Assembly: GCA_003558125.1 (NCBI GenBank) | Contig: PWMQ01000076.1 | Coordinates: 21,619 to 85,618, forward strand | Origin: Natronospira sp. | GTDB lineage: Bacteria; Pseudomonadota; Gammaproteobacteria; Natronospirales; Natronospiraceae | Direction of reading: 5' to 3' | Length of the DNA: 64,000 nt | In this document: positions 17,651 through 25,554 of the stretch, piece after piece | How the letters are laid out: the number at the start of each line of letters is the position of its first letter | Numbering within the stretch: the first letter of the stretch is position 1 | The notes under the pieces: model-generated | Seen by the model: only the letters and a program-made list of their open reading frames with translations | Database searches by the model: none | What the model was told of the DNA's origin: nothing | Position numbers and translations under genes: made by a program

Positions 17651-19624
17651 TCAACGTTCGCCGCCAATTTCCGGGTCAGGATGACCACGCCCGGGAACCA
17701 GGATGTCCGCCAGGGGGGATGCCACATGGCCGGCCTGCTGTTCTTCGCCGCCCACTTCAGGGCTGCGCCGCTCCACGAAATACAGGCGCTTGAAGAAGGT
17801 GTTGTTGGGCGGCTCGCTGAGGTCCTCGTTGTTCCAGACCTCCAGGGTCTCAACGATCACATAGTCGTCATCGTCCTCATCACGCTCGGAAATCCGGACC
17901 AGATCCCAGGTGCGGCGGCGGAACTCGGTGCATACCAGTTCCTCGTCCGGGTCTTCCTGCAGGCCGACCCAGACCTGTTCTTCCTCGTCGAAGCAACTGC
18001 GGATGACAACATCGCCATCCTCAACAACCCAACCCACCGATCGCATGGACTGGGCCTGCCCCTCTTCACCTTCCTGGGCGGTCGTCAGTCGAATGCGGAA
18101 AGCCGTGGCGCTGTCCATACCAGGCGCCACATTGCCGCCGAAAGGCCAGTAGGTTCCGGCCACATCATTGGGGTCAAACGCCGAATCGCCCCGGTCGATC
18201 AGGTCCACGGACTCGGAAATTACTGCCCCGGTCTCGTCCAGTTCGGTGATGATGCCAACCCAACCGTTGCGGGAGGGGCGCACAAATTCGATTTCCAGGC
18301 GGCCATCTGGTGCCTCGAAAATCAGTTGTGACTCATCACTGCTCCAATTGATGGTTTCGCCGGCCTTCCAGCCACCAAATTCGACTTCACCCATGTTGTT
18401 GGGGTCAAGGCGCAGGGAGGCCACCTGTTCGTCCAGATCACTGTCCGGAAGGTTGAGGACCCAACGCCCCTCCACTTCCTCTACCGGAAGCTCATCCTTG
18501 CTGCCGAACCAACCCGTCATTGCGCGGGTTGCGGTGCGCGTCTGGGTCCCGAATTCTTCATCGTCGAATACGCGCTCGAACTCCGCCTGAACCAGAATCA
18601 GGTTCGATTCTTCTCCAGCAAGAATCCGGTGGAAGCGAGCAGAATCATACCGCTCGGTAAACTCTGCCGTGACCGGGTTACCGTCTTCGTCCTGTTGCAG
18701 TTCAGAGCCACGCCAGGTCAGGTCACCGGCAAAATCGATCTTGACCGAGCCATCCTCCAGCCACCAGCTGAAGTCATCCTGGCCTTCGGGGGCACCAATA
18801 CGGCCACTGCTTTCGGTATCGAAACGGAAGACATCGCCGGTAATGCCGGGAAAGCGTGGCAAATGCATGGCAAAGCGACCAAGCAGCTCCGACGGCTCAT
18901 TCCAGCCGGCTTTCCGATCGGCCTGATCCAGAACCCTCGTGCGAATTTCTGCCAGCAGATCCGGTTGGGTGTCACCGGCTTGAAGAATCAGGTCTCGGGT
19001 GATTTCAGGCTGGGTGAACAGCTTTCTGATTTCATCCAGCTCATCGGGAAAGCCCGGGTCGCTGGTATTCAGAGCGACCATCAGCGCGGTGGTACTGTCC
19101 AGCAGGACCTGCGCATCCAGCTCATCCAGATATTGACGCAGCTTTTCGCCATCGCGGATGAGGCCATCCGCCTCATGCTCCAGCATTTCGCTCTCGACGA
19201 GGCGCAGGGCGGAAAAGAACAGACGCGGGAACTCATTGGGCGTGATTTGACCGTCTTCATCAACCGCCGCTTCGATGTGCTGCCATTCATCCACCAGCAC
19301 TTTCAGATCAATCAGCACGCCATCAGCCCGCTGAACCTGCGCTTCCAGCCAGATGAAATCCCGGGGATGAGGGAGATTGTCTTCCTCGAAGCGAAACCGC
19401 AGCACCCCATTGGGATCAACGCGAGCCGTCCAGGTTTCCCGCGGCTCATCGATCCCGGCATGAAGTTCGACGAGGGTATTGAATGGAATACCCTGTGCCG
19501 CGGCGGTACGAATCTCGACCGCAAAGTCGCCGTCGTCATCAATGGACTCACAGGCCATCAACGGCAGAAGAAACGCGGCCAACAGCAGAACAGACCAGGC
19601 ACGTGAACGGGAAAACAAGGACAT
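17651..19624 (-). CDS. large lipoprotein of unknown function
   Basis: A 657-residue protein. The ATG at 19624 follows GGAGAG and begins a signal sequence with lipobox LPLMAC (Cys about 25); a start 48 bases upstream is less likely. The mature part is very acidic, with many DE-rich turns (DEDDDDY near the end) and predicted beta structure; no membrane helix after the signal. I recognise no domain. The C-terminal half has repeated motifs of the type GWVG/GEVEFGGW/YWPFGG that may be beta-barrel or propeller strands, but this is weak. It is followed by the OmpA-like gene after 71 bases, perhaps one transcript. The only basis for a surface role is the lipobox. Confidence 0.75.
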   Translation of the reverse strand: MSLFSRSRAWSVLLLAAFLLPLMACESIDDDGDFAVEIRTAAAQGIPFNTLVELHAGIDEPRETWTARVDPNGVLRFRFEEDNLPHPRDFIWLEAQVQRADGVLIDLKVLVDEWQHIEAAVDEDGQITPNEFPRLFFSALRLVESEMLEHEADGLIRDGEKLRQYLDELDAQVLLDSTTALMVALNTSDPGFPDELDEIRKLFTQPEITRDLILQAGDTQPDLLAEIRTRVLDQADRKAGWNEPSELLGRFAMHLPRFPGITGDVFRFDTESSGRIGAPEGQDDFSWWLEDGSVKIDFAGDLTWRGSELQQDEDGNPVTAEFTERYDSARFHRILAGEESNLILVQAEFERVFDDEEFGTQTRTATRAMTGWFGSKDELPVEEVEGRWVLNLPDSDLDEQVASLRLDPNNMGEVEFGGWKAGETINWSSDESQLIFEAPDGRLEIEFVRPSRNGWVGIITELDETGAVISESVDLIDRGDSAFDPNDVAGTYWPFGGNVAPGMDSATAFRIRLTTAQEGEEGQAQSMRSVGWVVEDGDVVIRSCFDEEEQVWVGLQEDPDEELVCTEFRRRTWDLVRISERDEDDDDYVIVETLEVWNNEDLSEPPNNTFFKRLYFVERRSPEVGGEEQQAGHVASPLADILVPGRGHPDPEIGGER

Positions 19625-19670
19625 ACTTTCTCTCCGGGCTAAACACATCCACGCCAGCAGACGCGGTAAC

Positions 19671-19974
19671 AAAAAAGGCGGGGGGCCCTATCGGCCTGCC
19701 CACTACCCGCAAGGCCCACGTCAGCGCGTTACCGACCGGTCGGATTCAGGGCGCGCTTGTGCGGGAAGGCTGATTACCTTTCAGGCAAGCGCAACGCAGG
19801 AAATGGCCGGCCAGCGACTCGTCGAAGGAAGCGCCGCAATTCGGCCTCGGCGGCGTTGCCGCTCCTGGAAAGCCTACCACTCTTCCGGTGAGCGGCGCCT
19901 TGCCGAGATCGAATTGCGGGACTCTGACACGGGCGTTGTGGGTAATGGGCAGGCCCTGGCCACCCCGCCTTCTC
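19671..19974. repeat. about 300-bp imperfect palindromic intergenic element beside tRNA-Met
   Basis: The space between the unknown lipoprotein and tRNA-Met (19625-19986) contains no gene but two diverged, inverted copies of one sequence: 19671-19724 on plus (GGCGGGG..GGCCTGCCCACTACCC..GTCAG) and 19924-19974 read on minus (GGCGGGG..GGCCTGCCCATTACCC..GTCAG). A second inner pair, CCGCAATTCGGCCTCGGC near 19833-19851 and CCGCAATTCGATCTCGGC on minus near 19901-19919, is nested inside. The layout resembles a transposase-less inverted-repeat element or a long degraded hairpin. The A6 at 19671-19676 would give T6 on the minus strand and may end the tRNA-Met transcript. Confidence 0.6.
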
Positions 19975-19986
19975 TGGCATCGAAAC

Positions 19987-20063
19987 TGGTGGCTATGGGT
20001 GGGCTCGAACCACCGACCCCAGCATTATGAATGCTGTGCTCTAACCAACTGAGCTACATAGCC
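19987..20063 (-). tRNA. tRNA-Met (CAT), elongator
   Basis: A 77-base tRNA including encoded CCA. The acceptor stem GGCTATG pairs with CATAGCC; the D arm reads AGCTCAGTTGGTTAGAGC; the anticodon arm is CAGCA-TTCATAA-TGCTG with anticodon CAT; the T arm has GGTTCGAGC. It resembles E. coli elongator tRNA-Met (GGCTACGTAGCTCAGTTGG) and lacks the initiator's unpaired first base and three G-C pairs in the anticodon stem. The tRNA-Ile2 alternative, also CAT, is less likely given the sequence match. Confidence 0.95.
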
Positions 20064-20110
20064 ATTTTTCAAACAGGACCGGTCTCGGGAAGAGAGCCGG
20101 CAGATGCGGG

Positions 20111-20139
20111 ATTTTGGCGTGATCAGCGCTCGCTGTCAA
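20111..20139 (-). promoter_or_regulatory. probable promoter of tRNA-Met
   Basis: On the minus strand, a perfect TTGACA -35 (20139-20134) lies 17 bases before CAAAAT (-10, 20116-20111), which puts the transcript start near 20104, about 40 bases before the tRNA. The same segment forms the stem TTTTGGCG/CGCCAAAA just after the ychF stop, so it may also slow or end ychF transcription. Confidence 0.65.
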
Positions 20140-20154
20140 GCGCCAAAACCGGCA

Positions 20155-21246
20155 TCAAACATTGAAACGAAAATGGATGATGTCGCCTTCCTGAACAATG
20201 TAATCCTTGCCTTCCAGGCGCCACTTGCCGGCATCCTTGGCGCCCTGCTCGCCGCCGCAGGCGGTGAAATCCTCGTAGGAAACCACTTCGGCACGGATAA
20301 AACCCTTCTCGAAGTCGGTATGAATCACGGCCGCCGCCTTGGGGGCGCTGGAACCGGCCTTGACCGTCCAGGCCCGAACTTCCTTTTCACCCGCAGTAAA
20401 GTAGGTCTCCAGCCCCAGAAGACGATAGCCGGCGCGAATGACCCGATTCAGGCCAGGCTCGTCCATGCCGGCATCCGCCAGAAACTCGCTCTGCTCCTCG
20501 GGCTCAAGCTGGGCAATCTCGGCTTCCAGGGCGGCGCAGACCGGCACCACCTCGGCCGATTCATTCTCGGCATGGGACCGCACCTGCTCAAGCAGGGGAT
20601 TGTCCTCGAATCCGGACTCATCCACGTTGGCGATATACATCAGAGGTTTGGCGGTCAGCAAATGATAGTCGCGGATGGCCTGAGTCTCGTCCTCATCCAG
20701 CAACAGACTGCGAACCGGCTGGCCTTCCGCCAGGTGCCCCTGAAGCTTCTCCAGAATCACCAGCCGTGCGCGCGCATCCTTGTCGCCGGACTTGGCCACC
20801 TTCTGGGTTCGCTGCATGGCCTTTTCCACCGTATCCAGGTCGGCCAGGGCCAATTCGGTACCGATGGTGTCGATATCCGCCAGCGGCTCCACCTTGCCGG
20901 CCACATGGGTGACATCATCATCCTCAAAACAACGCACGACCATGGCAATGGCATCGGTCTCGCGGATATGAGCCAGAAACTGGTTACCCAGGCCCTCGCC
21001 CTTGGAGGCCCCGGCCACCAGGCCGGCAATATCCACGAACTCCATGGTGGTGGGAATGATCTTCTGCGGCTTGACGATCTCGGCGATCCGCTCCAGACGA
21101 GGGTCCGGCACCTGTACGACTCCCACATTGGGATCGATGGTACAGAAGGGATAGTTCTCGGCCGGGATCTCGGCCGCAGTCAAGGCATTGAAAAGCGTGG
21201 ACTTGCCCACGTTCGGCAGACCCACGATGCCACACTTGATTCCCAT
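20155..21246 (-). CDS. ychF: redox-regulated ATPase/GTPase YchF (OLA1 family)
   Basis: A 363-residue cytoplasmic P-loop protein; E. coli YchF has 363. The G1 motif is [12 protein letters not shown] (9-20), G3 is [17 protein letters not shown], followed by the coiled-coil insert and the C-terminal TGS domain ([22 protein letters not shown] and [19 protein letters not shown]). YchF binds ribosomes and hydrolyses ATP rather than GTP because its G4 motif differs (here NVDE); it is linked to translation and oxidative stress. It follows pth by 22 bases, the common gammaproteobacterial pair pth-ychF, probably on the same transcript as rplY. Confidence 0.97.
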   Translation of the reverse strand: MGIKCGIVGLPNVGKSTLFNALTAAEIPAENYPFCTIDPNVGVVQVPDPRLERIAEIVKPQKIIPTTMEFVDIAGLVAGASKGEGLGNQFLAHIRETDAIAMVVRCFEDDDVTHVAGKVEPLADIDTIGTELALADLDTVEKAMQRTQKVAKSGDKDARARLVILEKLQGHLAEGQPVRSLLLDEDETQAIRDYHLLTAKPLMYIANVDESGFEDNPLLEQVRSHAENESAEVVPVCAALEAEIAQLEPEEQSEFLADAGMDEPGLNRVIRAGYRLLGLETYFTAGEKEVRAWTVKAGSSAPKAAAVIHTDFEKGFIRAEVVSYEDFTACGGEQGAKDAGKWRLEGKDYIVQEGDIIHFRFNV

Positions 21247-21268
21247 TAAAGATTCTCCAATATCGCGC

Positions 21269-21847
21269 TCAGGCCCGTGTGTGCAGGCGGTTCATGCCCG
21301 CCTCCAGGCCATCGTCGAGGATGGCCGGCAGGGCGTCGGCGGCATCCCGGATGGATTCGCGAATCAGGGCCTCATCCTCGCTGCCCGGGCGCTTGAGAAC
21401 ATAGCCCACCACCGCCGCGGCATGCCCGGGATGACCGATTCCGATTCGCAAACGACGGAAATCCCGGCCGATGTGCCGGTCCAGATCCCGCAGTCCATTG
21501 TGGCCTCCATGGCCACCATTCCACTTCAGGCGCACGGTCCCCGGCGCCAGGTCCAGCTCATCATGGGCCACCAGCACTTCTTCAGGCCGGATACGGAAGA
21601 AATCCATTACCGCCCGGGCGGACTGGCCACTGCGATTCATGTAAGTCAGGGGACGCAACAGGCGCAGATCATGCCGACCCACGTGAATACGCGCCATCTC
21701 GCCATGAAACTTCCGCTCACCACTGAACAGGCCACCATAGCGGGCAGCCAATTCTTCCACGTACCAGAAGCCGGCATTGTGCCGGGTATCAACGTAATCG
21801 GCCCCGGGGTTGCCGAGGCCGATGATGAGCTTGATCTGTTCAGACAT
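21269..21847 (-). CDS. pth: peptidyl-tRNA hydrolase
   Basis: A 192-residue monomeric enzyme; the family is about 190-195. It frees tRNA from prematurely released peptidyl-tRNA. Conserved features are [21 protein letters not shown] (Asn and catalytic His in TRHNAGF), the substrate-binding YMNRSGQS (Asn), [27 protein letters not shown] (Asp93-type residue and Asn), and [10 protein letters not shown]. It lies between rplY (about 70 bases upstream) and ychF (22 bases downstream), the typical ribosome-function cluster. Confidence 0.98.
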   Translation of the reverse strand: MSEQIKLIIGLGNPGADYVDTRHNAGFWYVEELAARYGGLFSGERKFHGEMARIHVGRHDLRLLRPLTYMNRSGQSARAVMDFFRIRPEEVLVAHDELDLAPGTVRLKWNGGHGGHNGLRDLDRHIGRDFRRLRIGIGHPGHAAAVVGYVLKRPGSEDEALIRESIRDAADALPAILDDGLEAGMNRLHTRA

Positions 21848-21916
21848 TGAAACCCCTGATCAAGCCGCGGGAGGGCGGCAACCTGGGCAGCCGCCCCCGC
21901 GCGCTCGGGTGGACGC

Positions 21917-22594
21917 TTACTCGCCGCCCTCTTCCTTCTTCTCGTCGGCCTCGGACTGGGCCTCGGCATCGGCGGCTTCGGCCTCGTCGGCTTCCACGTC
22001 TTCCTTGGCAGCACGGGGCTGGTGGATGGACACCACCTGCAGGTCATGGTCCTCGCCATGCATCAGCTCGACCAGTTCAACCCCGGACGGCAGCTTGAGA
22101 TCCGTCAGGTGAATGGAGTCGCCGATATCCAGCTCGCTCACATCCACCTCGATGAACTCGGGCAGGTCCTTGGGCAGGCAGCTGACTTCCACGTTGACCA
22201 GATTGTGAGTGATCACACCGCCATGAAGCTTGACGCCGGGGCAGGTCTTCTCGCCCTCGAAGTGCAGCGGCACCTGCATGCGCAGCTTTTCCTTGGCGCT
22301 CACACGCTGAAGGTCGATATGCTCGACCACGGTGGGCTTGTAGACGTGGCGCTGCAGATCCTTGAGCACGGCCTTCTCCTTCTTCTTGCCCACGTTGATT
22401 TCCAGCACGTGGGAGTAGAAGGCTTCATGCTTCAGCTGGTTGATCAGTTCATCGTGATCCACGGAAACCGGCACGGGGTCCTTGCCACCCCCGTAGATGA
22501 TTCCCGGGACACGGCCCTGACGACGCAGGCGGCGGCTCGCACCTTTCCCCTTGTCGTCACGGACTTCTGCATTCAGTGTGAAATCGTCAGACAT
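21917..22594 (-). CDS. rplY: 50S ribosomal protein bL25, long (CTC/TL5) form
   Basis: A 225-residue protein: an N-terminal L25 domain that binds 5S rRNA (about 1-95; GASRRLRRQGRVPGIIYGG) and the C-terminal CTC domain (about 100-190), then an acidic Ala/Glu-rich tail from about 195 to the end. The long form replaces the 94-residue E. coli L25 in many bacteria. The ATG at 22594 follows GGAGAG. It lies after prs in the same direction with a 114-base structured leader between them. The very acidic tail is usual for salt-adapted members. Confidence 0.96.
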   Translation of the reverse strand: MSDDFTLNAEVRDDKGKGASRRLRRQGRVPGIIYGGGKDPVPVSVDHDELINQLKHEAFYSHVLEINVGKKKEKAVLKDLQRHVYKPTVVEHIDLQRVSAKEKLRMQVPLHFEGEKTCPGVKLHGGVITHNLVNVEVSCLPKDLPEFIEVDVSELDIGDSIHLTDLKLPSGVELVELMHGEDHDLQVVSIHQPRAAKEDVEADEAEAADAEAQSEADEKKEEGGE

Positions 22595-22610
22595 GATTTA
22601 CTCTCCGTAT

Positions 22611-22706
22611 GGATCCATGGATCCCTTGTCGTTTCCGGTCACACTCCCCCGCGACCAGGTTCGTGTCACCGCGCCTCCGTCCACCCTTCAAGGCGGACGG
22701 AATCGG
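22611..22706 (-). promoter_or_regulatory. structured spacer/leader between prs and rplY
   Basis: Three secondary-structure signals lie in the prs-rplY spacer. Directly after the prs stop, CCGTCCGCC pairs with GGTGGACGG (minus strand, plus positions 22683-22706). Further on, CGGTGACAC can pair with GTGTGACCG with one mismatch. Nearest rplY is the perfect 14-base palindrome GGATCCATGGATCC (22611-22624), ending 16 bases before the ATG and just upstream of its Shine-Dalgarno. None has a T-tract. They could be an mRNA leader for autoregulation of rplY; this is inference. Confidence 0.45.
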
Positions 22707-22708
22707 AC

Positions 22709-23680
22709 TCACTCCGCGTAGAGTGAGATCACCGATTCTTCGTCGCTGATGCGACGCATGGTTTCCGCCATCAGCTCGGCAATGCCCAACTGACGAATCT
22801 TGTCACAGGCGGCGGCCTCGGCGTGCAGCGGAATGGTGTCGGTCACCACCAGCTCATCCAGCACCGAAGCGTTGATATTGTCCATGGCCTTGCCCGAAAG
22901 CACCGGATGGGCAATATAGGCCTTTACCTGGGCCGCACCCTTTTCCTTGAGTGCACCGGCGGCCTTGCACAGGGTGCCCGCGGTATCCACCAGGTCATCG
23001 ACGATCACGCAGGACTTGCCGTCCACATCACCGATGATGTTCATGACCTGGGATTCGTTGGCCCGCGGTCGACGCTTGTCGATGATGGCCAAGTCGGAAT
23101 CGCTCAGGCGCTTGGCAAATGCCCGGGCCCGGTCGGCGCCACCCACATCGGGGGAGACCATGATCAGCTCCTGCCCCTTGGAGGCTGCCTCTTCCCGCAG
23201 CTTGCGCATGTCATCCAGAAGCACCGGCGAGGCATAGACATTGTCCACCGGGATATCGAAAAAGCCCTGAATCTGATCGGCATGCAGGTCCATGGTCAGG
23301 ACCCGATCCACGCCCGCCGAGGTCAGCATATTGGCCACCAGCTTGGCGGAGATGGGCACCCGGGCCGCGCGTGGTCGGCGATCCTGCCGGGCATAGCCGA
23401 AATAGGGAATCACGGTGGTAATCCGCCCGGCCGAGGCCCGGTAGAGGGCATCCACCATCACCAGCAATTCCATCAGGTTCTCGTTGGAGGGCGGACAGGT
23501 GGACTGAACAATGAACACGTCACGACCACGGACGTTTTCGTTGATCTCCACGGCCACTTCGCCGTCACTGAATCGCGCCACCTTGGCCTTGCCCAAGGGC
23601 AGCTCCAAGCGTTCGGCGATGCGCGCCGCCAGATCCGGCGTGGCATTGCCGGCAAAAACCATCATGTTAGATACCGACAC
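22709..23680 (-). CDS. prs: ribose-phosphate pyrophosphokinase
   Basis: A 323-residue cytoplasmic enzyme making PRPP from ribose 5-phosphate and ATP for nucleotide, His, Trp and NAD synthesis. Family marks: [19 protein letters not shown], the ATP-flexible loop [38 protein letters not shown], and the PRPP-binding loop [13 protein letters not shown]. It is slightly longer than the E. coli 315 residues. It lies 133 bases downstream of tRNA-Gln, behind a terminator; this tRNA-Gln-prs-rplY-pth-ychF order is common in the class. No clear prs promoter could be assigned between the terminator and the start. Confidence 0.98.
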   Translation of the reverse strand: MSVSNMMVFAGNATPDLAARIAERLELPLGKAKVARFSDGEVAVEINENVRGRDVFIVQSTCPPSNENLMELLVMVDALYRASAGRITTVIPYFGYARQDRRPRAARVPISAKLVANMLTSAGVDRVLTMDLHADQIQGFFDIPVDNVYASPVLLDDMRKLREEAASKGQELIMVSPDVGGADRARAFAKRLSDSDLAIIDKRRPRANESQVMNIIGDVDGKSCVIVDDLVDTAGTLCKAAGALKEKGAAQVKAYIAHPVLSGKAMDNINASVLDELVVTDTIPLHAEAAACDKIRQLGIAELMAETMRRISDEESVISLYAE

Positions 23681-23772
23681 CTGCTGTCCCCTTGCATGCT
23701 CAAGTGATGAGGAATCCGGACGGGCGCCCCACTCCCGCCAGGCTCCGGGGCCTGGTCTGGGGCACTTACAGC

Positions 23773-23807
23773 GACAAAGCCCGGCCGTGCGTAAGCACGG
23801 CCGGGCT
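23773..23807 (-). terminator. Rho-independent terminator after tRNA-Gln
   Basis: A perfect 13-base stem (23778-23790 with 23795-23807, loop of four) rich in GC (AGCCCGGCCGTGC). On the minus strand it begins 6 bases after the tRNA-Gln CCA end and is followed by TTTGTCGC, so it is a terminator for the tRNA with a short T-tract. It separates the tRNA from prs. Confidence 0.8.
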
Positions 23808-23812
23808 GAATA

Positions 23813-23887
23813 TGGCTGGGGCGGCAGGATTCGAACCTGCGCATCACGGGATCAAAACCCGTTGCCTTACCGCTTGGCTACGCCCCA
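23813..23887 (-). tRNA. tRNA-Gln (TTG)
   Basis: A 75-base tRNA with encoded CCA. The acceptor stem TGGGGCG pairs with CGCCCCA; D arm AGCCAAGCGGTAAGGC; anticodon arm ACGGG-TTTTGAT-CCCGT with anticodon TTG; T arm GGTTCGAATCC. The TGGGG start and AGCGGTAAGGCA D loop match gammaproteobacterial tRNA-Gln. It is carried between ispE and prs, a position seen in many members of the class. Confidence 0.96.
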
Positions 23888-23938
23888 ATCATCTTTTCCA
23901 GGTCAGCCGATGAACTCGGCAACCTGAATGAGCGCGGC

Positions 23939-23944
23939 ATTATA
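23939..23944 (-). promoter_or_regulatory. -10 element of the tRNA-Gln promoter
   Basis: A perfect TATAAT on the minus strand about 52 bases before tRNA-Gln, followed by a GC-rich discriminator (GCCGCGC), as in growth-rate or stringently controlled stable RNA promoters. No good -35 stands 16-18 bases upstream; nearby TTGCGG is at 12. It lies between ispE and the tRNA. Confidence 0.6.
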
Positions 23945-23978
23945 GCAGCGACCTCGCCGCAATTGTACCCCGTCTGAC

Positions 23979-24848
23979 TCAGTCGGCCCCCAGGCGCTCC
24001 CGCAAGGGCGACTGATTGCAGGCTCGGGCGTAGAATCCCTGCCAGTTCTCGGGCAGATGCCGAAGCAATTCATTGGCCAGAGCAGCGTCGTCGAGGGCGA
24101 GAAACACACAGGCCCCCGTCCCGGTCAGACGGGGATTGCCATAGGGCGCCAGCCAGCGCAGGGCTTCCGCCACTGCCGGGTAGCGGGCCGCCACCACCGG
24201 CTGAAAATCATTGCGTCCGCCCTGTCGCAGATAATCCTGCAACTGGATGACCGCACTGTCCCGGATCAATTCCTCGGCATTGTAGATCTCGCCAGTGGAC
24301 ACGGCACAGTCAGGCTTGACCACCAGAAAACAGGGTTCCGGCAGATCGGCCACGGCCGTCAGACGTTCGCCTCGCCCCTCGGCCCAGGCCGCTTGGCCGT
24401 GAACGAAAACAGGCACATCCGAGCCCAGGCCAAGGCCGATCTCGGCCAGCTCCTCCTCACTCAGTTTCAAGGACCACAATCGATTGAGGGCATGCAGGGT
24501 GGTGGCGGCATCCGAGCTGCCACCGCCCAATCCGCCCTGTGCGGGAATCCGCTTCTCAAGTTGAATATCCACGCCGGGCAGATCATCCCGGCCGACTCGA
24601 CTGCGCAAGGCCTGGGCGGCTCGCATCACCAGGTTCTCGTCCACAGGCACCTCGGCCAGGTCACCACTGAGCTGCATTTCCCCATCGTCGCGCCGATGAA
24701 AAGTCAGTCGGTCGCCGAAGTCCAGAAACTGAAACAGGGTCTGGATGTCGTGATAGCCGTCATCCCGCCGACCCAGCACATGGATGAAAAGGTTCAGCTT
24801 GGCGGGTGCCGGCCAGGCTTGTGCATCCTCGTGGACCGGATCACTCAT
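23979..24848 (-). CDS. ispE: 4-(cytidine 5'-diphospho)-2-C-methyl-D-erythritol kinase
   Basis: A 289-residue GHMP-type kinase of the MEP isoprenoid pathway, phosphorylating CDP-ME. The start at 24848 overlaps the lolB stop by 8 bases (ATGAGTGA), typical of this pair; an in-frame ATG 99 bases upstream lies within lolB and is rejected. Motifs: WPAPAKLNLFIHVLGRRDDGYH (catalytic Lys region), the ATP loop IPAQGGLGGGSSDAATTL, GSDVPVF, and GTGACVF near the C-terminus. The order lolB-ispE-tRNA-Gln-prs is common in gammaproteobacteria. Confidence 0.97.
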   Translation of the reverse strand: MSDPVHEDAQAWPAPAKLNLFIHVLGRRDDGYHDIQTLFQFLDFGDRLTFHRRDDGEMQLSGDLAEVPVDENLVMRAAQALRSRVGRDDLPGVDIQLEKRIPAQGGLGGGSSDAATTLHALNRLWSLKLSEEELAEIGLGLGSDVPVFVHGQAAWAEGRGERLTAVADLPEPCFLVVKPDCAVSTGEIYNAEELIRDSAVIQLQDYLRQGGRNDFQPVVAARYPAVAEALRWLAPYGNPRLTGTGACVFLALDDAALANELLRHLPENWQGFYARACNQSPLRERLGAD

Positions 24849-25554
24849 CGGGCTGGTCCTGCCCTGGAATGACTGCCCAAGCGCCCTGCTGAGAGTCCAC
24901 ACCGGCAAAGTCGGGCCCCCCGGTTCGATCGCCCAGAACCCATTCACTGACCCGCAGGCGCAGCGTCACCCCCTCGAGCTCGTTGTCCACCGTGATCCGC
25001 CCGGGCAGCGCCAAACCATCCACCGTCTCATAGCGATCGTATTCAATGGTCCAGCCGCCCTGATGCAGCTCGCTCAATTGGCCGCCCCCATTCACTGCCA
25101 GGTAGGCCGGTTCCTCATCCGGATAGGGCAAGCCAATGATCCACCAGCGCAACATGCCCAAAGGCACCTGCCAGCCGGTCTGCAGGGCGAGCTCGCGCTC
25201 GGGCTCGGCGGTCTGCCAGGTCTCGCCCCGGCTGTTCTCAATCACCACCCAGCCGGGATCGCCCCGAACCCGGGTGGCGCCGATCCCGAAGGTACCGCGC
25301 AGACGAAAATCCATGTAATCCACCCACTGGGACCATCTTAGGGAGGCACTCCAGGCATCATCAGGCGTGCGCAGGGCAACCCGACCATCCAGCGACCAGG
25401 CCTGCAGCATGGCGAGGTCACGCTGGTGCGCCTCCCAGGCCATATAGTCCGGTGGCTCCTCCGGGGCGGGCGCAAAAGGGGCACAGGCGGCAACCATCAG
25501 CGCCAGTGCCAGCAGCCCCAGACCGCCCTTCAGTCTTTTTGCAATTGCTGCCAT
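24841..25554 (-). CDS. lolB: outer-membrane lipoprotein receptor LolB
   Basis: A 237-residue lipoprotein with lipobox MVAAC (Cys about 24). LolB takes lipoproteins from LolA and inserts them in the outer membrane. The mature domain shows the usual features: W..DGRVALRTPDDAWSASLRW, the GTFGIGATRVRGDPG part, GWQVPLGMLRWWIIG and YDRYETVDGLALPGRI. Its start overlaps the end of the TPR lipoprotein gene by 25 bases, and its stop overlaps ispE, so the three are translationally linked. Confidence 0.95.
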   Translation of the reverse strand: MAAIAKRLKGGLGLLALALMVAACAPFAPAPEEPPDYMAWEAHQRDLAMLQAWSLDGRVALRTPDDAWSASLRWSQWVDYMDFRLRGTFGIGATRVRGDPGWVVIENSRGETWQTAEPERELALQTGWQVPLGMLRWWIIGLPYPDEEPAYLAVNGGGQLSELHQGGWTIEYDRYETVDGLALPGRITVDNELEGVTLRLRVSEWVLGDRTGGPDFAGVDSQQGAWAVIPGQDQPDE

